64,000 bases of DNA, from assembly GCF_947500325.1 (NCBI RefSeq), contig NZ_CANMRQ010000012.1:43465-107464 (forward strand), written 5' to 3'. The DNA comes from an uncultured Lacinutrix sp. (lineage in GTDB: Bacteria > Bacteroidota > Bacteroidia > Flavobacteriales > Flavobacteriaceae). This document shows positions 9,959 to 17,415 of the stretch, piece after piece. The position numbers were made by a program, and so were the translations under genes. How positions within the stretch are numbered: position 1 is the first letter of the stretch; each line of letters starts with the position of its first letter. The notes beneath the pieces were generated by a model that was given only the letters and a program-made list of their open reading frames with translations, had not been told where the DNA came from and did no database searches.

Positions 9959-10847
9959 GCTTTAGCGATATCTTATTACTATTTCTTGTAAAAGTTAAGT
10001 TAAGAGGTATTGTAATTGCTTTAATAGCGACGTCAATATTATCATGTCCAAAACTTCCTGTAAATAGCTTCTTTGTGTTAATATTATTAACGTCTATTGA
10101 TACGTTATATTGTCTTTCAAACTCTGCAATAACTTGTGAAAACGGCATGCTTTTAAAGGCACTTTCGTTATTAATCCAATACGGATTTGTTTCTATTACT
10201 GTTAGGTCTTTTATAAAAATATTATCTAAAATTAAAAAGCGCTCTCCAGGTTTTAAAATTTTAGAATGTAATTCACTTTCTACTTTAACACTACCTTCAT
10301 AGCAAATAACCTCAAAAAGGTCGTCTCTGTTTTTTACATTAAATTCTGTGCCTAATACAGAAATAGAACCAGATGTTGTGTTTACAGTAAACTTTTCTCC
10401 TTTAGCTACTTTAAAATAAGCTTCGCCATTAAGGTCTAAATTTCTATTACTATCCCAATTATTGTCGTTGTATGTTAAAGTAGACATGGCATTTAAAATA
10501 ACTTGAGATTCATCAGGCAAGCTAATGCTTTCCTTTTGCGCAATTTCTGTTTTTATACTTGTGTCTATATTTGAAGTGAAATAATAGAACCCAAAACAAA
10601 TGGTTATAACAGCTGCTACACGTAACAACGGTTTTAACCAATTGTTTTGTTTTTGCGTTCTATTTTTGAGGGATAAATTTAATTTTTCTAATTCACTATC
10701 TGTATCAAAATGATTCGGTTTAAAACGCTTAATAGCATTGTCCAACCTTATTAATTCAGTATAGTCATCAAGCTCTTTAAAAGCTTCTAACTCTTGCGAA
10801 TTAAGGTTGTTATCTAACCATTTCGTTATTAAATCTTCTTTTTTCAT
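9951..10847 (-). CDS. FecR-type anti-sigma factor, module 1
   Basis: This 298-residue single-pass inner-membrane regulator should carry the receptor's signal to the ECF sigma factor. Visible parts are a cytoplasmic N-terminal region with ITKWLDNNLNSQELEAF, a membrane segment near residues 74-92 (LLRVAAVITICFGFYYF), and a periplasmic FecR domain with LNGEAYFKVAKGEKFTV and SVLGTEFNV. The C-terminal DUF4974-like domain has FERQYNVSIDV and FTGSFGHDNIDVAIKAI. It is preceded by a 30-bp ECF-promoter-like element at 10861-10890, separate from the sigma gene's own promoter, and overlaps the receptor gene downstream. Confidence 0.9.
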   Translation of the reverse strand: MKKEDLITKWLDNNLNSQELEAFKELDDYTELIRLDNAIKRFKPNHFDTDSELEKLNLSLKNRTQKQNNWLKPLLRVAAVITICFGFYYFTSNIDTSIKTEIAQKESISLPDESQVILNAMSTLTYNDNNWDSNRNLDLNGEAYFKVAKGEKFTVNTTSGSISVLGTEFNVKNRDDLFEVICYEGSVKVESELHSKILKPGERFLILDNIFIKDLTVIETNPYWINNESAFKSMPFSQVIAEFERQYNVSIDVNNINTKKLFTGSFGHDNIDVAIKAITIPLNLTFTRNSNKISLKRE

Positions 10848-10860
10848 AATGTCTATCAGT

Positions 10861-10890
10861 TATAAAACAACTTAAAACTAAAAACTCCTA
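10861..10890 (-). promoter_or_regulatory. Putative ECF-sigma promoter before fecR, module 1
   Basis: Read on the minus strand, this has TAGGAG at the -35 position and TGTTTTATA at the -10 position, 30 bp in total. The spacing is identical to the elements at 11469-11498, 14809-14838 and 15451-15480. GGAA-like -35 and TGTC-like -10 boxes about 16 bp apart are the general ECF pattern. It ends 13 bp before the fecR start codon. Confidence 0.6.
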
Positions 10891-10906
10891 CTTAATTTAT
10901 AGAAAA

Positions 10907-11422
10907 TTATAATTCAGAAATAGTTTCACGTAGTTTTTTTAACGCACCATAAATACGTTTTTCTACTGCTTTGGTACTAATGTTTAATAATTCGGCAATT
11001 TCTTTATGTCTTTTTCCTTCTACTCTACTTAATAAAAAAGCTGTACGTTGGGCTTCAGTTAAGTTAGAAATAGCTTTTTGTAATTTCTGCATGTATTCAC
11101 CTTCTTCCATTAAAAATTCTGGAGATTCATGTGTATGCGATTTAGGTTTGTTTTTTTGATAATTTAAAACAACTTTTTGATGCTTTACTTCATTGAGCAT
11201 TAAATTATTTCCAATCGTAAATAAAAAACTTTTAGCCTTGCTGGGAGTTACTTTTTTACAATTTTCCCATAATTTAATAAAGGCTTCTTGGGTTTTATCT
11301 TTTGGGTTTAAATACTCTCCATATCTATAGTGTAAGAAATTGTAAAGGTCATTAGAATACTTTTTAAATAAACTATTAAAAAGGGCTTCTTCACAAATAT
11401 TCTCATGCAATTTTTTTGCCAT
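10907..11422 (-). CDS. ECF sigma-70 factor, module 1
   Basis: This 171-residue ECF sigma factor has region 2 at about residues 15-85 (FKKYSNDLYNFLHYRYGE, DKTQEAFIKLWENC). Region 4 is at about 115-165 (LTEAQRTAFLLSRVEGKRHK, EIAELLNISTKAVEKRI). It should be held by the FecR protein encoded next and released when the TonB receptor binds ligand. It is closely similar in length and motifs to the sigma factor at 14881-15396. Its likely own promoter region on the minus strand contains TACATTTA, resembling the housekeeping -7 box, so it may not depend on itself. Confidence 0.92.
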   Translation of the reverse strand: MAKKLHENICEEALFNSLFKKYSNDLYNFLHYRYGEYLNPKDKTQEAFIKLWENCKKVTPSKAKSFLFTIGNNLMLNEVKHQKVVLNYQKNKPKSHTHESPEFLMEEGEYMQKLQKAISNLTEAQRTAFLLSRVEGKRHKEIAELLNISTKAVEKRIYGALKKLRETISEL

Positions 11423-11468
11423 TGGTATTTTTTAGATTGCATAAATGTAAAAAAAATGAATATAGGAT

Positions 11469-11498
11469 TAGGAATTTTTAAAAGTAAATTGTTTTAGT
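11469..11498 (+). promoter_or_regulatory. Orphan ECF-sigma promoter-like element facing no gene
   Basis: TAGGAATTTTTAAAAGTA continues to TTGTTTTA in the same register as the element at 15451-15480, which precedes the acidic lipoprotein gene. Here, reading rightward, there is no ORF; a terminator follows about 57 bp later. It is the expected position of the partner gene of module 1, now missing. Confidence 0.6.
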
Positions 11499-11499
11499 A

Positions 11500-11585
11500 G
11501 TATAAGAAAATAAAGTAATGCCATATTACTTTCTTTAGTTGGTTACTAAGTTGGAAGAGCTATTATTTGTGATAGCTCTTTTTTT
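11500..11585 (+). ncRNA. Candidate short transcript (promoter-to-terminator remnant)
   Basis: The interval between the orphan ECF-like promoter and an intrinsic terminator would give an RNA of about 85 nt with no convincing ORF. It contains the run TAATGCCATA also found just after the stop codon of the lipoprotein gene at 15539-17251, so it looks like a retained 3' UTR. It is either a relic or a sigma-controlled small RNA; no expression evidence is available. Confidence 0.3.
11555..11585 (+). terminator. Intrinsic terminator with no upstream gene on its strand
   Basis: AAGAGCTAT (11555-11563) pairs with ATAGCTCTT (11572-11580), followed by seven T residues on the plus strand. Both flanking genes are on the minus strand. 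Stem and T run resemble the terminator at 17307-17336 (shared AGCTCTTTTTTT). Confidence 0.8.
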
Positions 11586-11614
11586 AGTGTACAAGTTTAA
11601 AATTGTATTAGTAT

Positions 11615-13906
11615 TTAATTAAAAGAGACTCTAAAACTAATATTTGGTGTCAATCCAAGTGATATGTTTTCTACTTTAGATACTGTTTCATTATTTATTA
11701 TATAATAACTATTAATAGTGTTCTTTTTATTTAGAATATTCCATATAGAAGCACCAATAATTGCTTTTTTATTGTATAGTTTAAATTGATATGTAGTCGA
11801 AAAATCTGCTCTTAAATAATCATCTAAACGACTACTATTTGGTGCTTGGTAATTAATTGAATTATCAAAAATTGGATTAGTAGCTATTGGTGCAGTATTA
11901 GGTTTTCCTGAATGCCAATTGAAGCCCAATCCTATTTTTAATTTTTTTAAAGTATAAGTACTCGCGAAATTTATAACATGTCTTATATCTACATTATTAG
12001 GAAAGCTTTTTCCATTGTTTAAGGTGTTGAAAGTGTATAAATTAGAACTATAACTATAACTTAACCAGGCATTAAACTGGTTATTAAATTGCTTGTTAAT
12101 TAAAAAATCTACACCTTTTATTTGATAGCCACCAATAGCGTTTACAAATTGATATTGATTAAGGAAACCTTGACTTCTAGTAGTAATTCCATCTACTTGT
12201 TTTATATAAGCTTCAGCACTAATTAAGAGCTTATTTTTATTATAACTTACGCCTAAACTAGTTTGTTTACTTTTAATAATTGGAATCGTTGTATTGTTTG
12301 CTAAAACCCATCTCCGTTTTTCTATTCCTAAGAAATCATTTTGTAAATCTATAATTTGCGAGGTACTTTGACTTTTATATTCACCTGAGATTTCTGCTCT
12401 GAAATGTTTTAAAAATTGTTGACTAAAATGTAAGCGAGGCTCTACTATATGCATATTAAACTTCCTATAATAATTATCTCTAACGCCAATTTTTAATAAG
12501 GTACTTTTATTTTTAGAGAAATAATTGACTTCCATATAGCCGGCATAACTTCTAATAACACGTTTTATAGAACTTCTAAATAAAGGGTTATTAACATCTT
12601 CTAGGTTACTAATACCAATTTCTGAAAATTGAAATCCAGCGTTTAGATTAATATGTTTGTTGAAATTATAATTAGCTTCAAATTTAAAACCATTATCAAT
12701 GACTTTGTTTTCTTGAATTAAACGTTGATCATTTAAAATGTCATAATTAATAGCATCTAAGTCATAATTTGAATAATAAAATTGAACATCAGTACTAATC
12801 TTATTATTCCAATGACGTTGATAGCTTATACCAGAAACAATACTTTTTTGTTTTAATTTACTTTCTGAAGCTTCATTTATAGAGCTTATTATTGCTTGTT
12901 CTTCATAATTTAAGGCATTATATATATTAAGAAAATTGAATCGAAGTTTATCTTTTTTAGAAATATCATATAAAAATTTTAATGATAAATCGTAAAAATA
13001 AAAGTTTTCATTTTTTGAAATTGAGGCATCGTCTTCGTTAGTTAAATCAGAATCTTGAAATATACGTTCGAAATATTGATTATATGTAGGCGTGTTTACA
13101 ATATCTGTTATAGAGCGTCTTGCAGCAATTTGTAGTTCTGTTTTTTTACTTAAAGGTAGTAAAGCAAAACCATCTACATTAATAGAATTAATACCTAAAC
13201 CACTATCATGTTTTTGATTTAAATTGTCTGATAATCTCATATCAATAACACTAGAAACACCATCGCCATATTTTGCGCTAGTTCCATTTTTATACACAGA
13301 AACATTATTAGTTAGATAGGGATTAAAAGCAGATATTAATCCAAAAAAATGACCAGATTGATACATTTTTATACCATCATATAACAATAGGTTTTGATCA
13401 TGCGTGCCTCCGCGAATATTTATATTTGAAATAGTTTCGTCTGCGCTTAAAACACCCGGAAGTGATTGTATAGTTTGTAAAACATCAGGTTCAATTAATC
13501 CCGGTAGAATACCAAATTGACTTGGCTTTATAGTAATACTTCCTGTATTATTTTTGTAAATTCCAGTAGTTAAATAGTTTGAAATAACAACATTTTCTAA
13601 CTTTTGAAAATTAAAACTTTCAGAGTCTCTTCTATAGTTAGAGATCGTTATAAATTCATTGTTTAATTTGTTGAAAATAAGTTTGGTTTGCTTTTCTAAT
13701 GAGACTAAAATAGTATCTAAATCGTTCGCATCGATATAAACAATATTAATGTTATTTATATCAGCATCTGCATAAGAAAAATTGACTTTGAATTTTTGTT
13801 CTATTATATTCAATACCTCTGCTAATGGTTGTTTTTTGTCTTGAGAAAAAACAGTAAAGCAACCAAAAAAAAATACAAATAGGGTAAGTTTTGTAAATTT
13901 AATCAA
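11615..13906 (-). CDS. TonB-dependent receptor with N-terminal signalling (STN) domain, module 2
   Basis: This 763-residue paralogue of the receptor at 7673-9958 has the same order of parts. A signal peptide ending VFSQ is followed by an STN domain (LAEVLNIIEQKFKVNFSYAD), the plug (LPGVLSADETISNINIRGGT, KYGDGVSSVIDMRL) and a long beta-barrel ending FRVSFN. Segments such as LGIEKRRWVLANNTT and GITTRSQGF are identical in the two proteins, while the STN and the segment after it diverge more. That is consistent with different signalling partners or ligands. It overlaps fecR of module 2 by 8 bp, as in module 1. The ligand is unknown. Confidence 0.88.
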   Translation of the reverse strand: MIKFTKLTLFVFFFGCFTVFSQDKKQPLAEVLNIIEQKFKVNFSYADADINNINIVYIDANDLDTILVSLEKQTKLIFNKLNNEFITISNYRRDSESFNFQKLENVVISNYLTTGIYKNNTGSITIKPSQFGILPGLIEPDVLQTIQSLPGVLSADETISNINIRGGTHDQNLLLYDGIKMYQSGHFFGLISAFNPYLTNNVSVYKNGTSAKYGDGVSSVIDMRLSDNLNQKHDSGLGINSINVDGFALLPLSKKTELQIAARRSITDIVNTPTYNQYFERIFQDSDLTNEDDASISKNENFYFYDLSLKFLYDISKKDKLRFNFLNIYNALNYEEQAIISSINEASESKLKQKSIVSGISYQRHWNNKISTDVQFYYSNYDLDAINYDILNDQRLIQENKVIDNGFKFEANYNFNKHINLNAGFQFSEIGISNLEDVNNPLFRSSIKRVIRSYAGYMEVNYFSKNKSTLLKIGVRDNYYRKFNMHIVEPRLHFSQQFLKHFRAEISGEYKSQSTSQIIDLQNDFLGIEKRRWVLANNTTIPIIKSKQTSLGVSYNKNKLLISAEAYIKQVDGITTRSQGFLNQYQFVNAIGGYQIKGVDFLINKQFNNQFNAWLSYSYSSNLYTFNTLNNGKSFPNNVDIRHVINFASTYTLKKLKIGLGFNWHSGKPNTAPIATNPIFDNSINYQAPNSSRLDDYLRADFSTTYQFKLYNKKAIIGASIWNILNKKNTINSYYIINNETVSKVENISLGLTPNISFRVSFN

Positions 13907-14795
13907 GCGACAATATAATGGTATTATTCTTTTTAGTATAGTTTAATTGTAATGGTTGAGTGATTGCTTTTATAGCAATTTCAATATTATTATGAGTGAA
14001 TTTACCAGTATAAATTTTTGAAGTGTCAATTTTTGAAGCATCAATAATAACATCATACTGTCTTTCAAATTCATTTAAAACATTAGCTAAAGGCACACTT
14101 TTGAATGCACTCATATTATTTAACCAATAAGGTTCACTATTAGTAATTATATTGGCTTTTGTTGTTTTTTTGTTTAATGATAAAAAGGATTCGCCAGGTT
14201 TAAGTTTCATTTTCAAATTATTATATGCAACCTCAACTAAACCTTCATAACAAATAACTTCAAAATAATTTAAACGTTGTTTTACATTAAATTGGGTTCC
14301 TAAAACTGAAACAATGCCATTTTCTGTTTTAACGTGAAACGTACTTCCTTTTGCTACTTTAAAAAAAGCTTCTCCTTCAAGTAGCACCTCTCTATTTTTT
14401 TTCCAGTTTTTTTTATTGAATGTAATTTTAGACAATGCATTTAAATTCACTATTGATAAATCGGGTAACTCTACATTGGTTTTTTGTGCTAATTCTGTTC
14501 TGTAGTTTGTGTCTAAAGTGGTCGTGTAATAATAAGTAGATAAACAGATCGCTAGAATAGCTGCAACTTTAAGTAATGGATTTAACCAATTTTTAGAAGA
14601 TTGTTTTTTACATCCAATCTTATGTGAAATTGTATTAAATGTAGCTTCTGCGTCAAAGTCAGGTGCTTTATATTCTTTAGTAAAGCTTGATAGCTTTATT
14701 AATGACTCGTAGTCCTCAAGTGCCTTAAAAGCTTTAAGTTCTTCAGGACTTAAGTCATTATCTAACCATTTTTTTATTAATTCTTCTTTTTCCAT
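13899..14795 (-). CDS. FecR-type anti-sigma factor, module 2
   Basis: This 298-residue protein is the same length as its module 1 counterpart. It has the N-terminal sigma-binding region (ELIKKWLDNDLSPEELKAF), a membrane segment near residues 72-90 (LLKVAAILAICLSTYYY), the FecR domain (LEGEAFFKVAKGSTFHV, SVLGTQFNV) and a DUF4974-like end (FERQYDVIIDA, YTGKFTHNNIEIAIKAI). A strong ECF-type promoter element lies 13 bp before the start codon, so it is likely transcribed by its own sigma partner in a positive feedback loop with the receptor gene. Confidence 0.9.
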   Translation of the reverse strand: MEKEELIKKWLDNDLSPEELKAFKALEDYESLIKLSSFTKEYKAPDFDAEATFNTISHKIGCKKQSSKNWLNPLLKVAAILAICLSTYYYTTTLDTNYRTELAQKTNVELPDLSIVNLNALSKITFNKKNWKKNREVLLEGEAFFKVAKGSTFHVKTENGIVSVLGTQFNVKQRLNYFEVICYEGLVEVAYNNLKMKLKPGESFLSLNKKTTKANIITNSEPYWLNNMSAFKSVPLANVLNEFERQYDVIIDASKIDTSKIYTGKFTHNNIEIAIKAITQPLQLNYTKKNNTIILSLD

Positions 14796-14808
14796 AACTA
14801 TCTTCGTG

Positions 14809-14838
14809 TATAAGACAGGATACTTTTAAAATTTCCTA
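14809..14838 (-). promoter_or_regulatory. Putative ECF-sigma promoter before fecR, module 2
   Basis: On the minus strand it reads TAGGAAATTTTAAAAGTA then TCCTGTCTTATA. GGAA (-35) and TGTC (-10) have the usual ECF spacing. It is nearly identical to the plus-strand element at 15451-15480, and the two are outward facing around the sigma gene. Confidence 0.65.
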
Positions 14839-14880
14839 CCTATTGATAAAAAAAATAATTTTATGTTTTATGTAATAGAG

Positions 14881-15396
14881 CTATATACCATCAATTTCTT
14901 TTCGTAATTTTTTTAAAGCTCCATAAATACGTTTTTCAACAGCTTTTGTACTAATATCTAAAATTTCTGCAATTTCTTTAAATCGTTTACCTTCAACTCT
15001 ATTCATTAAAAAGGCAACGCGCTGGGGTTCTGTTAAATTAGCAATTGCTTTTTGTAATTTTTCTCTATATTCATTTTCTTCCATTAAAAACTCTGGAGAT
15101 TCATTAGAGTAGTTTATAGGTTTAATCTTTGTGTATTTTAAAACTACTTTTTGATGCGCTATTTCGTTTAATGTCAAGTTGTTTGCTGTGCTATATAGGT
15201 AGCTTTTTACTTTTTCAGGAGTTATTTTTTTACAGTTCTCCCATAATTTTATAAAAGCTTCTTGAGTTTTGTCTTTGGGGCTTATTTGTTCACCAAATTT
15301 ATAGTATAAGAAATTGTGTAAGTCTTTAGAATGCTTATTATAGAATGCTTGAAATCTGAATTCTTCACAAATGTCTTTATAAATATGTTTACTCAT
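14881..15396 (-). CDS. ECF sigma-70 factor, module 2
   Basis: This 171-residue ECF sigma factor is paralogous to that at 10907-11422. Region 2 includes YNKHSKDLHNFLYYKFGE and DKTQEAFIKLWENCKK; region 4 includes LTEPQRVAFLMNRVEGKRFK and EIAEILDISTKAVEKRI. It should direct transcription from the outward-facing elements at both ends of its locus, driving fecR plus receptor to the left and the acidic lipoprotein to the right. On the minus strand upstream of its start is TATATTTA, close to a housekeeping -7 box, consistent with basal expression independent of itself. Confidence 0.92.
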   Translation of the reverse strand: MSKHIYKDICEEFRFQAFYNKHSKDLHNFLYYKFGEQISPKDKTQEAFIKLWENCKKITPEKVKSYLYSTANNLTLNEIAHQKVVLKYTKIKPINYSNESPEFLMEENEYREKLQKAIANLTEPQRVAFLMNRVEGKRFKEIAEILDISTKAVEKRIYGALKKLRKEIDGI

Positions 15397-15450
15397 AGTC
15401 GAGTCAAATTAGTCTTTTATTTATTTAAATATAATTTTTTTTTATCAATA

Positions 15451-15480
15451 GGTAGGAAATTTTAAAAGTAACCTGTCTTA
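15451..15480 (+). promoter_or_regulatory. Putative ECF-sigma promoter before the acidic lipoprotein gene
   Basis: TAGGAAATTTTAAAAGTA followed by ACCTGTCTTATA has the same 30-bp layout as the element upstream of fecR in module 2, on the opposite strand. It ends 58 bp before the first candidate start codon. Confidence 0.65.
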
Positions 15481-15538
15481 TAATTGAAGCGAGGAAAAAA
15501 ATGCTTTGAAAAAGAAAAATTAATTTAAAAACATTATT

Positions 15539-17251
15539 ATGAAATCAACCTTTGAAATTATGAATTTAAAAAAACTATTTTTTCTGCCTTTTATTGTTTT
15601 GGCATTAATGGTATCCTGCCAAACAGAAGAAACAGATATTACAAACCCTCAAGAAGAAATTATTGAAGCCAATTCTACAGCTGCAGATTTAATGAGCAGA
15701 ACAACGTTAAATGATGGCTCTGGAGATAATATTATTGATTATGCTAATTGTTTAGAAGTATTATTGCCTGTAACAGTAACAGCAAATGGTGTAACAATAA
15801 CTATTGAAAGTTATACAGACTATGATGCTTTAGAAGAGCTTTTAGATGCATTTAGTAATGATAATGATGAGGTTGTAATTACTTTCCCTATTACGGTAAT
15901 CTTAAATGATTATACAGAAATTGTAATTAATAATCAAGCAGAATTAGAAGCCCAAGTAGAATTATGTAATGGCGAAAATGAAGATGATGATGATATAGAA
16001 TGTATTGATTTTCAGTATCCAATAAGTATTTCTATATACGATTCTACTTTTCAGGTTACAGATACAATTACTGTTGAAAATGATGAAGCTCTTTACGATT
16101 TTATAGAAAGCTTAGAAAATGGAGTATTAGCTAGTTTAAATTTCCCAATCACAATGATTTTAAGTGATGGGTCTACAGTTGAGGTAAATAGTAATCAAGA
16201 ACTAGAAGCTGTGATTATAGATGCTGAAGATGATTGCGATGAAGATGATGATAATGATTGGAATGATGATGATGAATTAGATTGTGATGAAGAGACTGTA
16301 GCGTTAGCTTTAAAAGAATGCGAATGGATTATTGCTGCTTATACTAGTTTTCCAGAATTTGAAGGGTTTGAGTTAGAATTTGATGCTAATTATAATTTTG
16401 TAATTACACAAGATAATCAAGCAATTGGAGAAGGATCATGGTCTGTTGCACAAGACGGAGACGATATATTTTTACATTTAGATACTAATTTTGAAGATTT
16501 CGGAGTAAGTTGGTTACTTGTAGAATGTGATGATGATAGATTTCAATTTGAATCTGGAAATAATACAATGGTTTTAGAACAAGACTGTGACAATAATAAC
16601 AATTCGCCTTTTGATTGTTTTGCAAGTTTTGATGCAGTAATTGAAAAGTGTGATGAAGGTAATGATGGCTTTGAGGTATATAATTTAACAACAGCTTTCG
16701 ATAACTGTAATACTCCTAATTTCGAATTAACATATCATATAACAGAAGCAGATGCAGATGCAAATGCCAATGCTCTTGCTAATCCAGAAGCTTATACAAA
16801 TTTAGCTTCACCTCAAACAATTTATGTTAGAGTGCAAATAGTTGGTAATGATTCTGAATTTGAGGTTTTTCCAATAGAATTGCTATTAAGTGATTGTGGA
16901 GGTAATATTCCCGGATCAGGATGTACAGAAACAGAAGTAGATAATATTTTAATGGAATGCGAATGGACAATTACAAGCTACCAAGGCGGTACGAGTTTCA
17001 ATATTTTTAATATGAGTTTTATGGATAACCAAGATTTAATTATTGAATCTGATAATGATTCTTATACAGGAAATTGGTCAACATCTCAAGATGGAGATTA
17101 TGTAATTGTTGAATTTTCAAATATCCCAGGAGGTAATATTCAAATACTAAATGGCTCTTTTAAAGTTGTAGAATGTACTGCAGAGCAAATGATTTTTCAT
17201 GATGTTAATGATAGTAACAACGAATTAGTTCTAGATAGAGATTGTATTTAA
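15539..17251 (+). CDS. Acidic repeat lipoprotein partner of sigma module 2
   Basis: This 570-residue lipoprotein is of unknown function. A second ATG at 15560 (MNLKKLFFLPFIVLALMVSC) gives a more typical lipoprotein signal and may be the true start. The body has two related N-terminal units (each with FPITVILND / FPITMILSD) separated by Asp/Glu-rich linkers, then a unit ECEWIIAAYTSF...VLEQDC. A central segment with FELTYHITEADADANANA follows, as in T9SS-associated repeat proteins, then a second ECEWTITSYQGG...VLDRDC unit. Acidic runs (EDDDDIE, DDCDEDDDND) could bind calcium or other cations. It is divergent from the sigma gene behind an ECF-like promoter, so it is probably the regulon's surface effector or substrate-capturing partner. 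Confidence 0.75.
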   Translation: MKSTFEIMNLKKLFFLPFIVLALMVSCQTEETDITNPQEEIIEANSTAADLMSRTTLNDGSGDNIIDYANCLEVLLPVTVTANGVTITIESYTDYDALEELLDAFSNDNDEVVITFPITVILNDYTEIVINNQAELEAQVELCNGENEDDDDIECIDFQYPISISIYDSTFQVTDTITVENDEALYDFIESLENGVLASLNFPITMILSDGSTVEVNSNQELEAVIIDAEDDCDEDDDNDWNDDDELDCDEETVALALKECEWIIAAYTSFPEFEGFELEFDANYNFVITQDNQAIGEGSWSVAQDGDDIFLHLDTNFEDFGVSWLLVECDDDRFQFESGNNTMVLEQDCDNNNNSPFDCFASFDAVIEKCDEGNDGFEVYNLTTAFDNCNTPNFELTYHITEADADANANALANPEAYTNLASPQTIYVRVQIVGNDSEFEVFPIELLLSDCGGNIPGSGCTETEVDNILMECEWTITSYQGGTSFNIFNMSFMDNQDLIIESDNDSYTGNWSTSQDGDYVIVEFSNIPGGNIQILNGSFKVVECTAEQMIFHDVNDSNNELVLDRDCI

Positions 17252-17306
17252 TTCGCATAACAAAATAATGCCATAATAACTTTGTTTGTTTAGTTATTAT
17301 TAAGAA

Positions 17307-17336
17307 AGAGTTGCTAGTTTTAGCAGCTCTTTTTTT
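17307..17336 (+). terminator. Intrinsic terminator after the acidic lipoprotein gene
   Basis: A 10-bp stem with one G-T wobble (17307-17316 with 17321-17330) and loop GTTT is followed by seven T residues. The preceding segment contains TAATGCCATA, also present at the orphan terminator at 11555. Confidence 0.85.
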
Positions 17337-17382
17337 GATTTAATTATTGTAGTTTAAACTTTAAAAATACGCTTCAAATTCT

Positions 17383-17390
17383 TATTTTTG
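17383..17390 (+). promoter_or_regulatory. -7 box for ffh
   Basis: TATTTTTG is an exact TAnnTTTG match, 25 bp before the ffh start codon and after the preceding terminator. Confidence 0.5.
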
Positions 17391-17415
17391 CAACTCTTAA
17401 AAAGAAAAGAGAACT

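Larger units (their letters stand above)
14809..15480. repeat. 47-bp near-perfect inverted repeat flanking the module 2 sigma gene
   Basis: Left arm 14809-14855 and right arm 15434-15480 are reverse complements with one mismatch in 47 positions. They enclose the sigma gene. The outer 30 bp of each arm is the ECF-like promoter; the inner part includes CCTATTGATA, which is absent from the module 1 copies. Confidence 0.85.
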
